Shown: positions 1 through 8,645 of the stretch, piece after piece | Layout of the letters: every line of letters starts with the position of its first letter | Numbering within the stretch: the stretch's first letter is position 1 | Source: Paramacrobiotus metropolitanus | Lineage: Eukaryota; Tardigrada; Eutardigrada; Parachela; Macrobiotidae | DNA length: 64,000 nt | Direction: 5' to 3' | Assembly: GCF_019649055.1 (NCBI RefSeq) | Contig: NW_026570221.1 | Span: 3,472,001-3,536,000, forward strand | Translations under genes and position numbers: made by a program | The notes under the pieces: generated by a model | Databases searched by the model: none | Seen by the model: only the letters and a program-made list of their open reading frames with translations | What the model was told of the DNA's origin: nothing

Positions 1-60
1 GGTCGGCGGCCGTAAAGTCCGCATTTGGTCTTCGTTAATCAAAAACATTCGTCGAGCCAT
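1..60 (-). CDS. 5' end of a small viral (Polinton/adintovirus-like) protein, cut by window edge
   Basis: An ATG at 60-58 opens a frame that stays open to base 1 and runs out of the window, so only 20 residues are visible, beginning MARRMFLI. It starts one base after the stop codon of the pX-like gene on the same strand, so it continues the tightly packed viral gene order. A short, basic, hydrophobic start like this is seen in small virion proteins of Polinton-like viruses, but 20 residues do not allow a firm name. The remainder lies to the left of the window. Confidence 0.5.
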   Translation of the reverse strand, partial: MARRMFLINEDQMRTLRPPT

Positions 61-61
61 C

Positions 62-391
62 TTAAACTCGACCCAATACGTATGATATTACAGGAGGAAT
101 AATAAGAGATAATATAGCAAGGCCTTTTTGAACAAGGAAATTTCGCTTATGCTTTTTTGAGATGCTTTTCTTTGCTAAGATCTTGATACATGGCATAATC
201 TTTTTAACTCGTTCAGCTTTGCTCGGTTCAGTAACGGGAACAGTTCCACTGACAATTTGCAATGCGCACTCAGTGATCGCGTCAATCAATGTGTCCTCAG
301 AATTTTTAACAATGGCTTTAGCCAGCTTGGGCTTGCTGTTCGCAACGGCTGTCAACAAGACCAGGTGTGCAACGGTTTTGCTCTTCTCCAT
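62..391 (-). CDS. pX-like small core/nucleocapsid protein of a Polinton/adintovirus-like element
   Basis: This intronless 109-aa basic protein has the layout I associate with the pX-like proteins of animal Polintons and adintoviruses. A helical N-terminal half ends in a segment with GTVPVTEPSK. A lysine-rich segment follows (KILAKKSISKKHKR), then a conserved LVQKG, and a hydrophobic C-terminus (LAILSLIIPPVISYVLG) resembling a membrane-active tail. The family is thought to act as a DNA-condensing or virion core component. Its start overlaps the stop of the upstream ATPase (TAATG), and its own stop lies one base before the next start, which is a viral style of packing. The frame is intact. The family call rests on motif memory; compactness and neighbours support it. 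Confidence 0.7.
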   Translation of the reverse strand: MEKSKTVAHLVLLTAVANSKPKLAKAIVKNSEDTLIDAITECALQIVSGTVPVTEPSKAERVKKIMPCIKILAKKSISKKHKRNFLVQKGLAILSLIIPPVISYVLGRV

Positions 392-1095
392 TATGCTGGT
401 GTAAAAATTTCTATTGCTTTGGCTTTGTTCTCTCCAAATATGGCGGTACGAAGTCTGTAACGGTCGTCCGTTGATTGCTGAAGGTCGATAACAATATAAC
501 CATATGGTCGGTCAAAGCATTTATTAACGGCGTCCATAAAGTAATTCAAACGGTTGGGAAAAATTTGGCGGCCTAACGTCTGCAACTGCTGCTTGTCTTG
601 TGGATTTTTAAAACTCACAATGACTTTAGCGTTTAGTCGAATATCCCGTCCAAATGATTGTTTAAAATACAAGTTCTGTGTCAGATAAATTACAGAAGTG
701 TTTGAATGACGGCCCCCATTACAGAACAATGTTGCGACGTGCTTACTAGTGTTCTGTTCCAAATGCAAGTCATCAATAACACATAAGTTGTTGTACTGCT
801 TATCAAAAAACTTTGCATTAGAAATTTCCTCTGGCAAACCTTCAATAAATTCAATGGGATGCTGTTCGTTTAAAAGCTGATCATATAGTGACTGATACTG
901 CTTATAGAACCAGAAAACACGCGCAGGTTTAGGATAGATTTTATTGTGACGCAGAAGATTAGGTACAAAGGTAGATTTACCAGACCCAGAACTGCCAGAT
1001 ATAAGAAAAGATAAAGGATGATAAAATACATCAGACACATTAGTCACTATTATTTTTATCAGAGGGAAACCCCAACAGACGACGACTTTCCACAA
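391..1095 (-). CDS. A32/FtsK-HerA-type DNA-packaging ATPase of a Polinton/adintovirus-like element
   Basis: The 234-residue frame carries a P-loop near residues 33-43 (GSSGSGKSTFV), a Walker B segment further on (NLCVIDDL) and a downstream VIYLTQNLY motif resembling the sensor strand of A32-type ATPases. These enzymes use ATP to pump viral DNA into capsids. The frame has no in-frame ATG before the P-loop. It begins at a GTG, and the family-like start at residue 25 (VSDVFYHP) is also a GTG. Either the initiator was lost or a non-ATG start is used. Its end overlaps the start of the pX-like gene, and its beginning overlaps the small membrane-protein gene. The rest of the frame is open, so decay is mild. 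Confidence 0.75.
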   Translation of the reverse strand: MWKVVVCWGFPLIKIIVTNVSDVFYHPLSFLISGSSGSGKSTFVPNLLRHNKIYPKPARVFWFYKQYQSLYDQLLNEQHPIEFIEGLPEEISNAKFFDKQYNNLCVIDDLHLEQNTSKHVATLFCNGGRHSNTSVIYLTQNLYFKQSFGRDIRLNAKVIVSFKNPQDKQQLQTLGRQIFPNRLNYFMDAVNKCFDRPYGYIVIDLQQSTDDRYRLRTAIFGENKAKAIEIFTPA

Positions 1096-1321
1096 ACAAG
1101 AACTTGATTAATGGAAAAACCACATCTTTCAAAGGTATTTTGTCGTACAGCTTAAGTGAAATAACACACACAATGCGAATACACTGCGAGAGCATGAATG
1201 GTATGCCATAGTAAAACAACCAAAACCAGTTGCTGTTCAGGTTAGGCCTCGGACCCGTTGGGTCCTGTTGTTCGTCCATTTTGGTGATTGCTGGGTCCAT
1301 CTGCAACAACTTCTCCATCAA
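1040..1321 (-). CDS. Small membrane protein in the viral gene block
   Basis: A 93-aa frame has one clear hydrophobic stretch (WFWLFYYGIPFMLSQCIRIV, about residues 32-51) extended by further hydrophobic residues, a polar proline-containing N-terminus and a charged C-terminal tail. It overlaps the 3' end of the upstream 241-aa gene by about 80 bases and the 5' end of the ATPase frame by about 55 bases. Such overlaps are typical of compact viral genomes rather than host genes. I do not recognise the family. It could be a minor membrane or virion protein. Short length is the main reason for caution. Confidence 0.45.
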   Translation of the reverse strand: MMEKLLQMDPAITKMDEQQDPTGPRPNLNSNWFWLFYYGIPFMLSQCIRIVCVISLKLYDKIPLKDVVFPLIKFLFVESRRLLGFPSDKNNSD

Positions 1322-1967
1322 TCTCGTCTATGTTGAGGAGAAAATCCGATGATGACGGTGACTCTGGTAAATAATGATCTGGTCCGTGAAACGTTCCTCG
1401 GGTCAGAAGTTCCATAGTCACCCATGGTCTGACCAAGTGAAATTGAAAATTGAATAACGGTTGCTCCGCCTCCTCGCCGCTGATGCCGTCCAGCCAGATT
1501 TTAATTCCTGATCGATCCGGCATTTCCAGAAACAAACAGCCAATCACCTTCGTCTTCTCGGGAACGTTGAAATTCCAGCTGCCATGCAATTCTGTGAGCG
1601 TTGGCTCTACAACGCCAAAGCACAAGTGGCGAACAATAGGAAGCCACTTCCAACGGTTGAACTGTGTAACCTTCGCAGATCGATACTTGTCCAGTACAAT
1701 ATCTCTCTCAAAATTATTCTTAAAATGACACAATGAGATCTGAACTGTTGTTTCAGGCTCATCGGCTATATCGCAAAAGTGCAAGTACATGCCAACGCCC
1801 AGATATGGGAAACGATCCAATAGGACTTGAATTTTCCCATCCAAAGCATTCATAATCTCACAGAAGCCCTTCCTCCGATACCTGTTTATTAGCCCAAGCA
1901 CTTTTACATCCTTGGCCTCAGGTGTGCGCAGCATGACCGGCGGAATAACAGCACGATAGGACGCCAT
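1242..1967 (-). CDS. Unidentified 241-aa protein in the viral gene block
   Basis: A clean intronless 241-aa frame starts at an ATG 42 bp from the divergent ATG of the ADP-ribosylglycohydrolase-like gene. The body alternates short hydrophobic strands with polar loops and looks beta-rich. The last 40 residues are Ser/Asp/Glu/Asn-rich and probably disordered. There is no signal peptide and no membrane segment. I do not recognise the family. Position beside a packaging ATPase and pX-like gene suggests a virion or morphogenesis protein, such as a minor capsid protein, but no motif shows it. A structure prediction looking for a jelly-roll fold would separate a capsid role from an accessory role. 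Confidence 0.6.
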   Translation of the reverse strand: MASYRAVIPPVMLRTPEAKDVKVLGLINRYRRKGFCEIMNALDGKIQVLLDRFPYLGVGMYLHFCDIADEPETTVQISLCHFKNNFERDIVLDKYRSAKVTQFNRWKWLPIVRHLCFGVVEPTLTELHGSWNFNVPEKTKVIGCLFLEMPDRSGIKIWLDGISGEEAEQPLFNFQFHLVRPWVTMELLTRGTFHGPDHYLPESPSSSDFLLNIDEIDGEVVADGPSNHQNGRTTGPNGSEA

Positions 1968-2009
1968 TTCCAGATTTTAGAAATCGAGTCGAACTTTCAG
2001 ATTTTAAAA
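1968..2009. promoter_or_regulatory. 42-bp divergent intergenic region
   Basis: Only 42 bp separate two outward-pointing start codons. The interval holds a short imperfect direct repeat (CAGATTTTAGA and CAGATTTTAAA). Such a small shared promoter suggests that the two flanking genes belong to the same compact genome. No TATA box is evident. Confidence 0.4.
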
Positions 2010-3095
2010 ATGGATGCTAGCAAATTACTTGATCCTGCTCGCTTTCAGGGATGCCTGATAGGAGCGTATATCGGCGATTGTGCCGGTGGGTTGTTCAAGC
2101 AAGGAAAGCGCGATATGCAGCCAATCGCCTTTCCGACCGTTGTGGAAACATTATCCTCTAAAAGCTTCTGGATGCCAAGTGACGTATCATATTTGAGCGG
2201 GGCGGTAGCTCACTCGCTCATTGATTGTCAGAAGTTTATCGATACACATGTTGCTCAAAACCTAAGCAATTGCTATTTCGAATTTCCGGAAAGACGAAAG
2301 TTTTTTACCACCGTCAAAGATGTGTTCTTCGCGTAGAAACTCAACGGAATCAAGCCAAAAACAGTGTATTTTCCGGCCGCCCAACAATTCCGTGGAACTG
2401 GCTCGTACGGAAACGGTGCCGCTGTTCGAGTGGCACCGTTGGTTCTGCATAACTATTATGATCTGGATTCTGCTCTGAAAGAAGTGGATCAGAGTTCTCG
2501 TTTGACGCACGGTAACCTGCTCGCCGTTCGCGGGGCCAAGCTGCAGGCTCGCGCAATTTACGAAGCGTTGCATTTGCAGCATCCTGACGCTGCTGACTTT
2601 ATTAATACACTTATCAGTTTCTGTGACAGTATGGAAGCCAATAGTCAGTTCAAATTTTATATTAACCGCATGCAGAAAATGCAGAAGTTTTTGGCAGACA
2701 ACGCGGAACCGAAAGACGTAGTCACAGCTCTGGGCAATGGAATTAAAGCGTTGGAAACTGTACCGTTGGCGATTTATTGCGCTTTGCGTGCAATGGCTCT
2801 AGTTGCCGGGATTCACACAGATAATCCCTTCGACCGAACGATTATTTTGGCTATCTCGATGGGCGGAGACACGAACACTATCGCCAGCATGGCCGGAGCC
2901 ATCACTGGGGCATGGCTTGGAAATGGACGGATCCCAGTCATCATGAAGTTGCCGTGTTACGATATTGAGGAACCTGAGGTTTTGGGCTCTGAACTGGCTA
3001 AAGTGTTGCAAAACAGAGTTGAAAAGTCTGTTGCGTTCAATAATGCTTGTCCATTTCAGTCCAACGAGAAACTTGTTCGCGCTTCTTTATCTTGA
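2010..3095 (+). pseudogene. ADP-ribosylglycohydrolase (ARH3-like) frame with one internal stop and lost metal ligands
   Basis: One continuous, intronless frame of about 360 codons shows the ARH3-like order: GCLIGAYIGDCAGG near residues 14-27, SYGNGAAVRVAP in the middle, GNGIKALETVPLAIY, and near the C-terminus GGDTNTIASMAGAI. ARH enzymes remove ADP-ribose using two Mg ions held by a T-D-D-T motif and a late D-x-D. Here the first motif site reads S-D-V-S (residues 57-60) and the second D-T-N, and the position normally occupied by the early catalytic Glu is Lys (residue 30, GGLFKQ). A single in-frame TAG at 2334-2336 interrupts otherwise uninterrupted homology. It is either a pseudogene or a pseudoenzyme needing readthrough. 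Absence of introns and the 42-bp divergent spacing from a viral gene suggest it came with the virus. An AATAAA lies at about 3193. Confidence 0.75.
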
Positions 3096-3293
3096 ATTAT
3101 GCAGTCTTGTTCTTCCTCATTCTATATCATGTTTGTTGTTTGTCTGTTCAATAATCTAATAATAAGTCATGAATACATGTACCGCGGTATTTAATAAAAA
3201 TATTCATTCACACAGACTGTTGTTTGTATTTAGATCGAACACTCAGAGAACAACATAGGGACAATAACAGAATCCCAGACCTCTGAAGGCTGG

Positions 3294-3749
3294 TCAGTAC
3301 CAAACGGTAGTTGACATCCGAATTCCGTTTTTTTCAATTTCGCGCATTAAAAGATCAAGAGAAATTAAAGGCATTCTTATTCTCTTTTGTCCTTGACGAA
3401 TTTCGATGACAGGGTCATGCAGATCCCTGAAACACCGCGGTGGATAAATCGTCAGTACAGTTGCCGATTTCCCCAGTAAAGGTATTTGCTGAGGGCCTTT
3501 CAGACGAGCATCAACTCTTTTTCGCATTGTTTTATCATCTTCCAAACGAATTAGCTGGGCTAGCTCCAGTCGTCCTAACTTGATCCAGTCCTTGGCAACA
3601 TGCCTGTTAGAATCCGATTGTGAAATTATTGGCTGTAAAAAGACTACAGGTTTATGGGGCTGCAAAAACGCTGCAACAGACTTCCCTAACCGATACCATT
3701 CAGTGCCTTCGGACAAGGTACTAAAATATTCAATGTATGGATACTCCAT
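3294..3749 (-). CDS. Unidentified 151-aa protein, possibly part of the viral block
   Basis: This is an intact 151-aa frame with an ATG start, no introns and no signal peptide. The sequence is soluble-looking and basic in its C-terminal half. It converges with the ADP-ribosylglycohydrolase-like frame (200 bp gap). Its upstream side carries an inverted CCAAT box (ATTGG at about 3831). I do not recognise the family. Intronless structure and position suggest it may be the last gene of the integrated virus, but this is inference. Confidence 0.4.
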   Translation of the reverse strand: MEYPYIEYFSTLSEGTEWYRLGKSVAAFLQPHKPVVFLQPIISQSDSNRHVAKDWIKLGRLELAQLIRLEDDKTMRKRVDARLKGPQQIPLLGKSATVLTIYPPRCFRDLHDPVIEIRQGQKRIRMPLISLDLLMREIEKNGIRMSTTVWY

Positions 3750-3759
3750 TTTTGCACAC

Positions 3760-4005
3760 TAAAAGTAGCGAAATAAAAAAACAGCCATTTCCCATGTTTC
3801 CGCATGATTCCGAGTGTACGCACTCTTATTGGTCAGAAATTACCCAGTGGGCGTGGCCGTATACATTTACGCCTACGTACTGGGTGTCTCTTCTAACATA
3901 GGCTATGTACTAGCCGCCTCTTCTCACATACACTATCTTAGCGTACGCGCTACTAGTACATACTGTACAGCCTGTAGGAGTACTGTTTTTATTTTTATAT
4001 TTTAA
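3760..4005. other. Intergenic stretch with imperfect direct repeats
   Basis: This non-coding stretch holds an ATTGGTCAGAAAT box and two imperfect copies of a roughly 27-base unit built on CTCTTCTNACATA...TA (about 3888-3945). It could be upstream regulatory DNA of the 3294-3749 gene or the terminal region of the viral element. I could not identify a terminal inverted repeat. Confidence 0.3.
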
Positions 4006-4011
4006 CCCGAA

Positions 4012-4082
4012 ATTCTAATATCAGACAGGAATATAAATTCTTAGCAAAACTACGAATTTATATTCCTGTCTGATATTAGAAT
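4012..4082. ncRNA. Hairpin 1 of a four-hairpin cluster (candidate small-RNA precursor)
   Basis: Perfect 29-base arms (4012-4040 and 4054-4082) enclose a 13-base loop. Total length of 71 bases fits a pre-miRNA-sized stem. Perfect pairing is unusual for an old conserved miRNA and would fit a young miRNA, a hairpin siRNA source or a DNA cruciform. No expression evidence is available. Confidence 0.45.
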
Positions 4083-4167
4083 CAGTACTTTTATGTCCGT
4101 GTGAGGAGATCTCCACGTGCTGAGGACTGATGGGCAGGAGAACGCGAGGAACCCTGATGCACGGCAA

Positions 4168-4247
4168 CAGCACACAAGCACAATTCACAGTCAGAAATTA
4201 TGTTGTTTCTTCCATAATTTCTGACTGTGAATTGTGCTTGTGTGCTG
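4168..4247. ncRNA. Hairpin 2 of the cluster
   Basis: Perfect 35-base arms (4168-4202 and 4213-4247) enclose a 10-base loop. The arm sequence is unrelated to hairpin 1, so this is not a duplicated copy. Confidence 0.45.
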
Positions 4248-4285
4248 TGCCTTTTCCCCCGCTTTTCCCGAAATCCACCGAGGAC

Positions 4286-4359
4286 CACACGATTAAAATT
4301 CCCTGTTGACAACCAGAACTGATGATTTCTGGTTAACAACAGCGAATTTTAATCGTGTG
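4286..4359. ncRNA. Hairpin 3 of the cluster
   Basis: Arms of 33 bases (4286-4318 and 4327-4359) pair with about three mismatches around an 8-base loop. The stem sequence differs from the other three. Confidence 0.45.
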
Positions 4360-4415
4360 CTTTGCAGGCCCGACGACGACCTCCGCGCGCTGCCAAGACT
4401 GAGTCTCCCTCAGCC

Positions 4416-4484
4416 GTAATCATGCATTTATGACCATGATTTATGAATCTACGGCACAAATCATGGCCATGAATGAATGATTAC
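4416..4484. ncRNA. Hairpin 4 of the cluster
   Basis: Arms of 27 bases (4416-4442 and 4458-4484) pair with three or four mismatches around a 15-base loop. Stem-internal mismatches are the pattern expected of miRNA precursors. Confidence 0.45.
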
Positions 4485-4499
4485 AAGCTGTGCCCATGC

Positions 4500-4732
4500 G
4501 CTCCAGGTTTGCGGACTACGTCCCGATTTTTATTAGTTTTTGTTTATATTTTCATGTTCCTATAGTTTTTACATTTATTTCATTTTCTAATTACTGTGAT
4601 ATCTATATTTTCGGTGATATTTAGAGTTTTCTAAGTTTTTTCTATAATTTTCTATTTGTTTTCTATATTTTCTACGTTTTTCTATGGTTTTCTATTTGTT
4701 TTTATTTATTTTTGTATTTTTAGTTAATTTAT
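4500..4732. other. T-rich non-coding stretch
   Basis: A strongly T-rich + strand with many degenerate TTTTCTA units follows the stop codon of the minus-strand gene at 4733. It is likely its 3' UTR and flank. Nothing else is visible. Confidence 0.4.
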
Positions 4733-5653
4733 TTATTCATCGTTTAGCTGGATGTCCGCACGGTTGGCAATAAATACCCGCAGCACATCGGCGGCATTTT
4801 GCAGCTCCACATTTGTGGATAGCCCCACGAACACACGGGCTAGTTTATTAAAATAAAAATTAAGGGGGGGTTCGGCATCCACCGCCACCTGCATCAGGCG
4901 CTCCAAGTCCGCCAAACGTTGTTCGGCCACCTCAATCGAACGGCGGAACGCATTTACCGCCGCACGTAGGGAGCGCACGTTGTGTGACGTTTTCTGGATA
5001 CTTGTCAGGAGCCGGGTCCAGTGCTGTGTGCGTACGTCAGCATCAACGTCCTCGCCTACGTGCGGGGTAAGCGTTTCCGTGGCGTTCTTCCTGGGCCGAT
5101 TGTACACGCGTGGGCCCAAGGTGTAGGCCAGGCAGCACCCTAAGGACTCGTTCGGGTTTGTACGACAGTTGTGCTGCCTGGCCTTGGACGGATCCACATC
5201 TTCTTTCGCCAGGAGGAAGGCTTCTTCCTGGCCCAGCGCGAGGCGGCGCGCATCAATGCCAGCTGCCTTTCGTAGGCTGGTCCCGATGTCCACCACCGCC
5301 TGGACTTGGCCATGCTGCGCTCCGAAGTATTGCGATAACACTTCGGAGACGCGCTCGTGGATCTCTATCGCTTTGCCCTGTTAAATAAATATATCTATTT
5401 TTAGATTTATTTTCTAATATATTACCTAATTTATATTTGTATTTGTACAATAAAATCACTTAAAATTTTTATAATTTATATTCTTATATTATTGTCTGCT
5501 TACGATCTTTTCCTTTCCGCGGCGGCTTAGATTCGCTATTCGTTCGTGCAGAAACGTTAGATTTCGCGGATCCCGCGGCACACCCGCTTCCTCTCTCTCG
5601 GCCGCGGAGAGATGTACCTTGAAGAACATGGGACGCGGTGCCGATCGCGGCAT
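4733..5653 (-). CDS. Two-exon orphan gene, 264-aa helical protein
   Basis: Exon 1 (5653-5504, 50 codons) starts at an ATG and ends at a consensus donor (GATC then GTAAGC). Exon 2 (5377-4733) begins after an acceptor reading TTTAACAG. The junction is phase 0 and the joined frame is open. The AT-rich 126-bp intron sits between GC-rich exons, which supports real coding sequence in this AT-rich setting. The product is rich in Arg, Ala and Glu. About residues 170-225 form a likely coiled coil (VNAFRRSIEVAEQRL). There is no signal peptide and no membrane span. I recognise no domain. Of the unidentified host-type genes in the window this is among the better supported structurally. Confidence 0.6.
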
Positions 5654-5768
5654 TATATGGAGTGGACGCAGTACAAAATAAAAAATGTTCAAAATAACAG
5701 CGAACTAGCACAGCGCAACTAAATATGTTTTGTGTCCGTCTTGACCTCAGGGTATTTTGTGTTGCCAA

Positions 5769-6110
5769 GCGGTTTTATTAATATGTATGTACTGTAGTTA
5801 GTATGTACTGTCATCTGATGTACATGATATTACATGTATTGATAGAGTACGTGTACAAAGTTGCATTTTTATGTTAAAGTACTGTATGTATTAATATGTT
5901 TTACGTATGTACCATGTATATTTATTAATGTATATCTTATGTACTGTATTTCGTATTATTAAAGTACGTATGTACTATGTATGTATACTTCAGTACTTGT
6001 TTCGTTAATACTGTATATACCTATTTTAATACTTACGTGTACTGTACATATATGTAATTATTATATACGTACGAATTAAAGTATGTACATGTACGTATAT
6101 ACCACCTGCC
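5769..6110. repeat. GTAC-rich low-complexity region
   Basis: The stretch is dominated by short words such as GTATGTACTGT, TACGTA and ATGTAC without a fixed period. It is followed at 6105-6190 by an imperfect repeated CCTG/TTGACCTTT block. No coding potential is seen. Confidence 0.4.
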
Positions 6111-6189
6111 GGTTGACCTTTAACCCCTGTATATGTGTGCACCTGGCAGGATTGACCTTTGACCTCAGCCGTTGCAACCGTTGCGACCG

Positions 6190-7834
6190 TTGGTCAGTTT
6201 ATAATTTATTCTTTTGTTTAAAACTCATTAATATGTAAATTTGAGGTTAGTTTTACAGTACTGTCTACTATATTATACGTCTCGATTTGAGCGACGAGGC
6301 TTTCGCGTTAACTATGTTCGACATGAGTCCACGGCGATGCCATGTCAGCATGGTGCTTTCCCACTACGTGCCTGGTCTTCTGCTAAAACGTAGGCGGCAG
6401 TTGCGACCGTTCCCAGAACCACTTCAAAAAATATTATCAGGTACTTCATCGTAGCCGGAAGTAGAAAGTCATATTATTAAGTGCAGATGTAGGTAGATGT
6501 TAACATTTTTCTGCATAGGTTCAGTTAAAAAATTAAGTGTATCCGTTGCATCAAAGAGCAAGCAGAGTGTATGACACTTTCCTACACCCGACTCTCTGGT
6601 GCAAGGTGATCATGTGGATACAGACTACAGAGTACAGTAAATTATTATGCCGGTTCTCAGAGCACTTGCGATGGGCACTTAATTCGTCAATCTGTTAAAT
6701 CAGCAATACTGAGTGTTTTGGTCGACACACAGACAAAAGGCCCATGCAAAAATGTGGGTAAAGGTCGCTGCGGTGCGCCATTCGTTATACCGACAGCTTC
6801 TTTTCGTTTAATTGTACTGTTGTTTTTTGAAAATTATTGAACGTTATGAAATTAAATTTATGTGTTTGCCGGTTCCTGTCTTGGGAACGAGCTTTTGTCA
6901 TCCCGCGCTTCTGTTTGAAACCAGCGCTGGTGATTTATGGGCATTTGACTTACATATTCTTGTTGCATTCTGTTTTTGTTATTACATTTACGAACCGTAT
7001 TGCCTTGTCCGGCGCGGTCGCTTTGCGCTTATAATTTTATGTAGACTTGACGAAATGCAGATCTTTTTTGGACCGTTGGCCAGACGGAAGTTTAATGTGC
7101 GAGTGCCACAATAAGGATTTAGGAATGAACAACCGTGTTCTGCTGAATTGCAATTCGTTTTCCCAAACCAGAACAAAAATTTAACGGTTAACACGCTGCG
7201 CAGAGATAGCTAGAGAGTTATTCGGTTTATGGAACTGAAAACATTAGCATGACTGTCACGACATCACAACTCACGAGTCTGGTTGGCAAAGATGCCCGCA
7301 TAAATATTGTGCGTTTGCCAAATGATTAAGCAAGCTTAAAAGCGGTTCCTCAAGCTTTTTTTTCCAAATTTTTAGCTTTTTTGTTTCCTGTTAAAAAGTC
7401 TGGTTTTTAAGAAAACTTTAAAATTCCACCACTTCATGCCAAAAACCGATAAGAAACATAAGAAAACCGATAAGAAAACATCAAAAGTTTAGAAAACAAG
7501 GAACTCAAATTTTTTCGAGAAACGAGTATGCCAAATATTGTTTTAAAAGTTTTTCATGTCGTATTCTTAAATTGTTCTAAAATTTCGTTGTTTATTTGAA
7601 CGGTTTCGCCCCGACAGGGGCTTCTTTACACGAAATGAGTGCCGACGCACCATTCGTGCTTTGAATAAATTACGCGTTTAATGTGCACGTGCAGATATAT
7701 GATTATATCTACAGAGTACTGCACATCGTTTTTCACTTTGATTTTAGGTTTCACGACCAGCTGATTTCAGTTGCTTAGTTTACACTGCAGCCATAAAGTA
7801 CGCGACGTATATTAAAAACTGCGATGTTAAAGAG
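6190..7834. other. Non-coding, no feature recognised
   Basis: The short frames here lack splice support or recognisable motifs. I see no RNA gene, transposon end or coding exon that I can defend. Confidence 0.3.
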
Positions 7835-8028
7835 TAAGGATCAAGTTAAAGAATGAAATCAGGATGCGTGAATGCTACCGAAATCAACACCGATAACGCA
7901 CGCAGCAAAAAAAGCCTCCGATTTTAAAGAAAATAGAAAAGCAACCGTTAAGGAACTACACAGACAGCCCGAAAGCAGAGTTAGTCTTCTTACTGCACAT
8001 TTTATTATCTTGTTCCAATTGATGGCTA

Positions 8029-8427
8029 TCAAATGGGTACAAAAGCACCGTAGTCTCCTGGCATCTGCACAGGTTCAGGAACATGGTATCTCTCGTCATA
8101 CGGATACATTGTTGTCGGTTTCTCCGTCGCTCCGACCATCGACTGATTTCCGAATTGACTCCGCTGACCCCACGTCACCTGGCGCTTAAAGCGCTTTGCC
8201 GGATTCTGCTGATTGGCTGGCAACATGGCGAGCGATCCCGCTTCGGTGATCTATAGAATTTATTCAGAAAATTCACCTCTGTGTGAGTTATTATACTGCG
8301 TCAGTAACATTCCTCACGTTTTCGGCAACGCGAATATAACGTTGAGCAGAAGCAAAGAATAAAACCGAACACTTACCGGAACCGCGCAGATCATGACCGC
8401 GATGGCAGATACCCAGACGATATGCAT
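8029..8427 (-). CDS. Small secreted propeptide, paralogue A (two exons)
   Basis: Exon 1 (8427-8377) encodes 17 residues starting MHIVWVSAIAVMICAVP, a typical signal-peptide core, and ends at a GTAAGT donor. Exon 2 (8250-8029) follows an acceptor reading TTCTATAG. The joined product is 90 aa. After the signal comes a short pro-region ending in RFKR, a furin-type dibasic site, then a cysteine-free mature part ending in YPYDERYHVPEPV and GDYGAFVPI. The same exon structure, dibasic site and C-terminal motif occur in the mirror-image paralogue at 9647-10047. This conservation is strong evidence for real coding sequence. The likely fate is secretion and proteolytic processing, as a peptide signal or a cuticle or defence peptide. 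I do not recognise the family. It is the minus-strand partner of a head-to-head pair. Confidence 0.75.
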
Positions 8428-8513
8428 TGCAGCAAAAAGGTTATGACAGTTAATGGTAATGATTGATCATTGTCCACAAAATATTACTGATAAAAATGCG
8501 CCAGCGAACACCA

Positions 8514-8520
8514 TTTTATA
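8514..8520 (-). promoter_or_regulatory. TATA box of propeptide gene A
   Basis: TATAAAA on the minus strand sits 87 bases upstream of the start codon, within CTCCACATTCCTATAAAATG. The paralogue has CTCCACACTCCTATATAATG at the matching place. Confidence 0.6.
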
Positions 8521-8645
8521 GGAATGTGGAGGCTGGCAGTTCACCAAATCTGAATCATTAAGTGTGATGACGGCCAAGTATAATACGATGTCGAGCGCTT
8601 TTCGCGAAGGAGCGAACTAGTTTTCTCGAATCCAGGTAGGCTGCT

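Larger units (their letters stand above)
7835..8645. repeat. Left arm of a gene-containing inverted duplication
   Basis: This arm is homologous, in opposite orientation, to about 9400-10290. Similarity covers the 3' flank (ATCAACACCGATAACGC at about 7883 against the complement near 10190), both exons, the TATA region and about 100 bp further upstream. The arms are clearly diverged, so the event is not recent. The spacer is roughly 750 bp. Confidence 0.6.

Noticed and set aside
2334-2336. Stop-codon reassignment or selenocysteine-type recoding at the TAG
   Set aside because: Other frames in the window end normally at TAG, and no recoding element is evident; simple decay or readthrough is more economical.
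4012-4484. CRISPR-like array
   Set aside because: The hairpins have different stems and there is no repeated direct unit with spacers; the setting is eukaryotic.
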